A stretch of DNA of 64,000 nt from assembly GCF_032854445.1 (NCBI RefSeq), contig NW_027018027.1, positions 49,310 through 113,309 of the forward strand, in the 5' to 3' direction. A program made the translations under genes and the position numbers. This stretch comes from Liolophura sinensis. Its lineage: Eukaryota > Mollusca > Polyplacophora > Chitonida > Chitonidae. Within the stretch, counting starts at the first letter, position 1, and every line of letters starts with the position of its first letter. Shown here piece by piece: positions 63,505 to 64,000 of the stretch. Under the pieces are notes generated by a model. It did not search any database. It worked only from the letters and a program-made list of their open reading frames with translations, and was not told where the DNA came from.

Positions 63505-64000
63505 GTGCCCAGCAACGGCTCTTACTCCATGGAAACCAGAGAAATTTGCAATTTTTCAACAGCTGCCGATGCCTGGCTCAATTCCGCATCTTTTGGCACC
63601 TTATTAATGTGGGTCTGTGGTCAGTTGTACATTTTACAGCAGACTGTATCAAGTACCTTGTGTTTTTTATGTACAAATGGTGTTGTTTTTCTACACGTAG
63701 ATAAAGACATTGAGATTGTCTTGGACTTAGAAGTAAGACAATTGCTGGGTGAGTTAAATTGGCTGAGCCCAAACATTTGACGTTTTCTGGGCTACCGAAG
63801 GGCACATAACTTATAGTCAAAAGTTGAATATAGTAATGACCAATCGCGATGGTACATAGTACAGTGTAGCCGATTTCAATAACAAAAAGACCAGGCAAAA
63901 ATGCAAAAGTGGAAAAACTGTTCCAGTGTTGCTTTAAAGAGGCTAATCCGACGTATTTTCTGACGAAAAAATCGAATGGTGCAAACCGCGTTACTCTCCG
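63505..64000. repeat. Partial monomer at right edge
   Basis: The last monomer is cut by the window end after about 496 bases. It has region III signatures: TTGTACATTTTACAGC in place of TTGTACTTTTTACAGC, AAATTGGC before the inverted repeat (as at 60213), CAATAACAAAA with one T lost (shared with about 62783), GCTTTAAAGAGG, and an extra A in GACGAAAAAATCG. The array continues to the right of the window. Confidence 0.9.

Larger units (their letters stand above)
1..64000. repeat. 549-bp satellite DNA array filling the window
   Basis: A single monomer repeats head-to-tail from end to end. The marker GTG (of CACGTG) falls at 424, 973, 1522, 2071, 2620, 3169, 3718, 4267, 4917, 5466, 6014, 6563, 7112 and so on to 62956 and 63505, giving 116 markers. 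Almost all intervals are 549 bp. One- or two-base exceptions (547, 548 or 550) come from T-tract changes or single-base indels. The large exceptions are 650 bp (4267-4916), 497 bp (10407-10903) and 520 bp (24626, 32830, 38837). No interval holds unrelated DNA, so no stretch remains for a gene. Such arrays are known as satellite DNA of eukaryotic heterochromatin, often centromeric. Placement at a centromere or sex chromosome here is inference only. I do not recognise the family. Confidence 0.98.
57467..64000. repeat. Region III: more divergent array segment
   Basis: Monomers here carry more private changes than in region II. Examples are GACATCTTCTGGG with CCGAAAAGCAC (57742-57770, 58288-58314, 59389-59415, 62132-62158), TTGCTCCCCGACC (57953, 58502, 59603), GCTTTGAAGAG or GCTTTAAAGAG where others have GCTGGTAAGAG, ATTGGCAATTTT (58610, 59707), and CTACTCATGGGCACATCAC (61047-61065). 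Only one B-like ending remains (60761 monomer, AGAGAAAAG). Higher divergence is often seen toward satellite array edges, but the window ends before any flank, so an edge is inference. Confidence 0.7.

Noticed and set aside
1-64000. Tandem array of functional RNA genes (5S rRNA, snRNA, tRNA or histone-type cluster)
   Set aside because: I see no 5S, tRNA or snRNA hallmark sequence. A gene-and-spacer array would be expected to have a sharply conserved gene; the quiet core here matches no RNA family I know.
1-64000. CENP-B box
   Set aside because: The nearest TTCG-containing site does not fit the TTCG-4N-A-2N-CGGG core, so no CENP-B box is called.
1-64000. CRISPR array or bacterial repeat system
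   Set aside because: There is no short repeat with unique spacers; the whole 549-bp unit is repeated and the higher-order organisation is of the eukaryotic satellite kind.
1-64000. Transposable element or endogenous virus insertion
   Set aside because: Marker spacing leaves no room for an insertion; the only long interval (4267-4916) is explained by satellite sequence itself. No terminal repeats, polymerase or integrase coding were seen.

Overview
The whole 64-kb window is one tandem satellite DNA array with no interruption. The basic unit (monomer) is 549 bp. I used the GTG of a conserved CACGTG as a phase marker. Counted this way, 116 markers run head-to-tail on one strand from position 424 to 63505, with partial monomers at both ends. 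I see no protein-coding gene, tRNA, rRNA, transposon, CRISPR array or unique-sequence island. The organism is a eukaryote: long, homogeneous satellite arrays with higher-order structure are typical of eukaryotic centromeric, pericentromeric or sex-chromosome heterochromatin. I do not recognise the monomer and cannot name the species. The base composition looks moderately AT-rich by eye.

Layout. Region I (about 1-17.5 kb) holds monomers whose segment after the 91-codon open frame reads GGCTTAGC. It contains repeated multi-monomer blocks (4917-9307, copied at 10904-14745 and again in shortened form at 14746-17489). Region II (about 17.5-57.5 kb) is a higher-order repeat domain. Two monomer classes, A and B, alternate as about 1.1-kb dimers, and these are nested in 6-8 kb blocks repeated about three times, followed by a clean 4,940-bp tandem duplication (39357-44296 and 44297-49236). 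Region III (about 57.5-64 kb) is more divergent, with many private changes and 1,098-bp dimers; it may lie nearer an array edge.

Every monomer carries the same candidate elements: a CACGTG/CDEI-like box, two or three short inverted repeats, a cryptic acceptor/donor splice pair, and a GTG-initiated 91-codon open frame. The open frame is broken by frameshifts or stops in many monomers and shows no sign of being a gene. The informative biology is in the array's history: unequal exchange in whole-monomer steps, short conversion-like patches, microhomology junctions, and clear local homogenisation. All similarity statements come from reading the sequence by eye, not from an alignment program.
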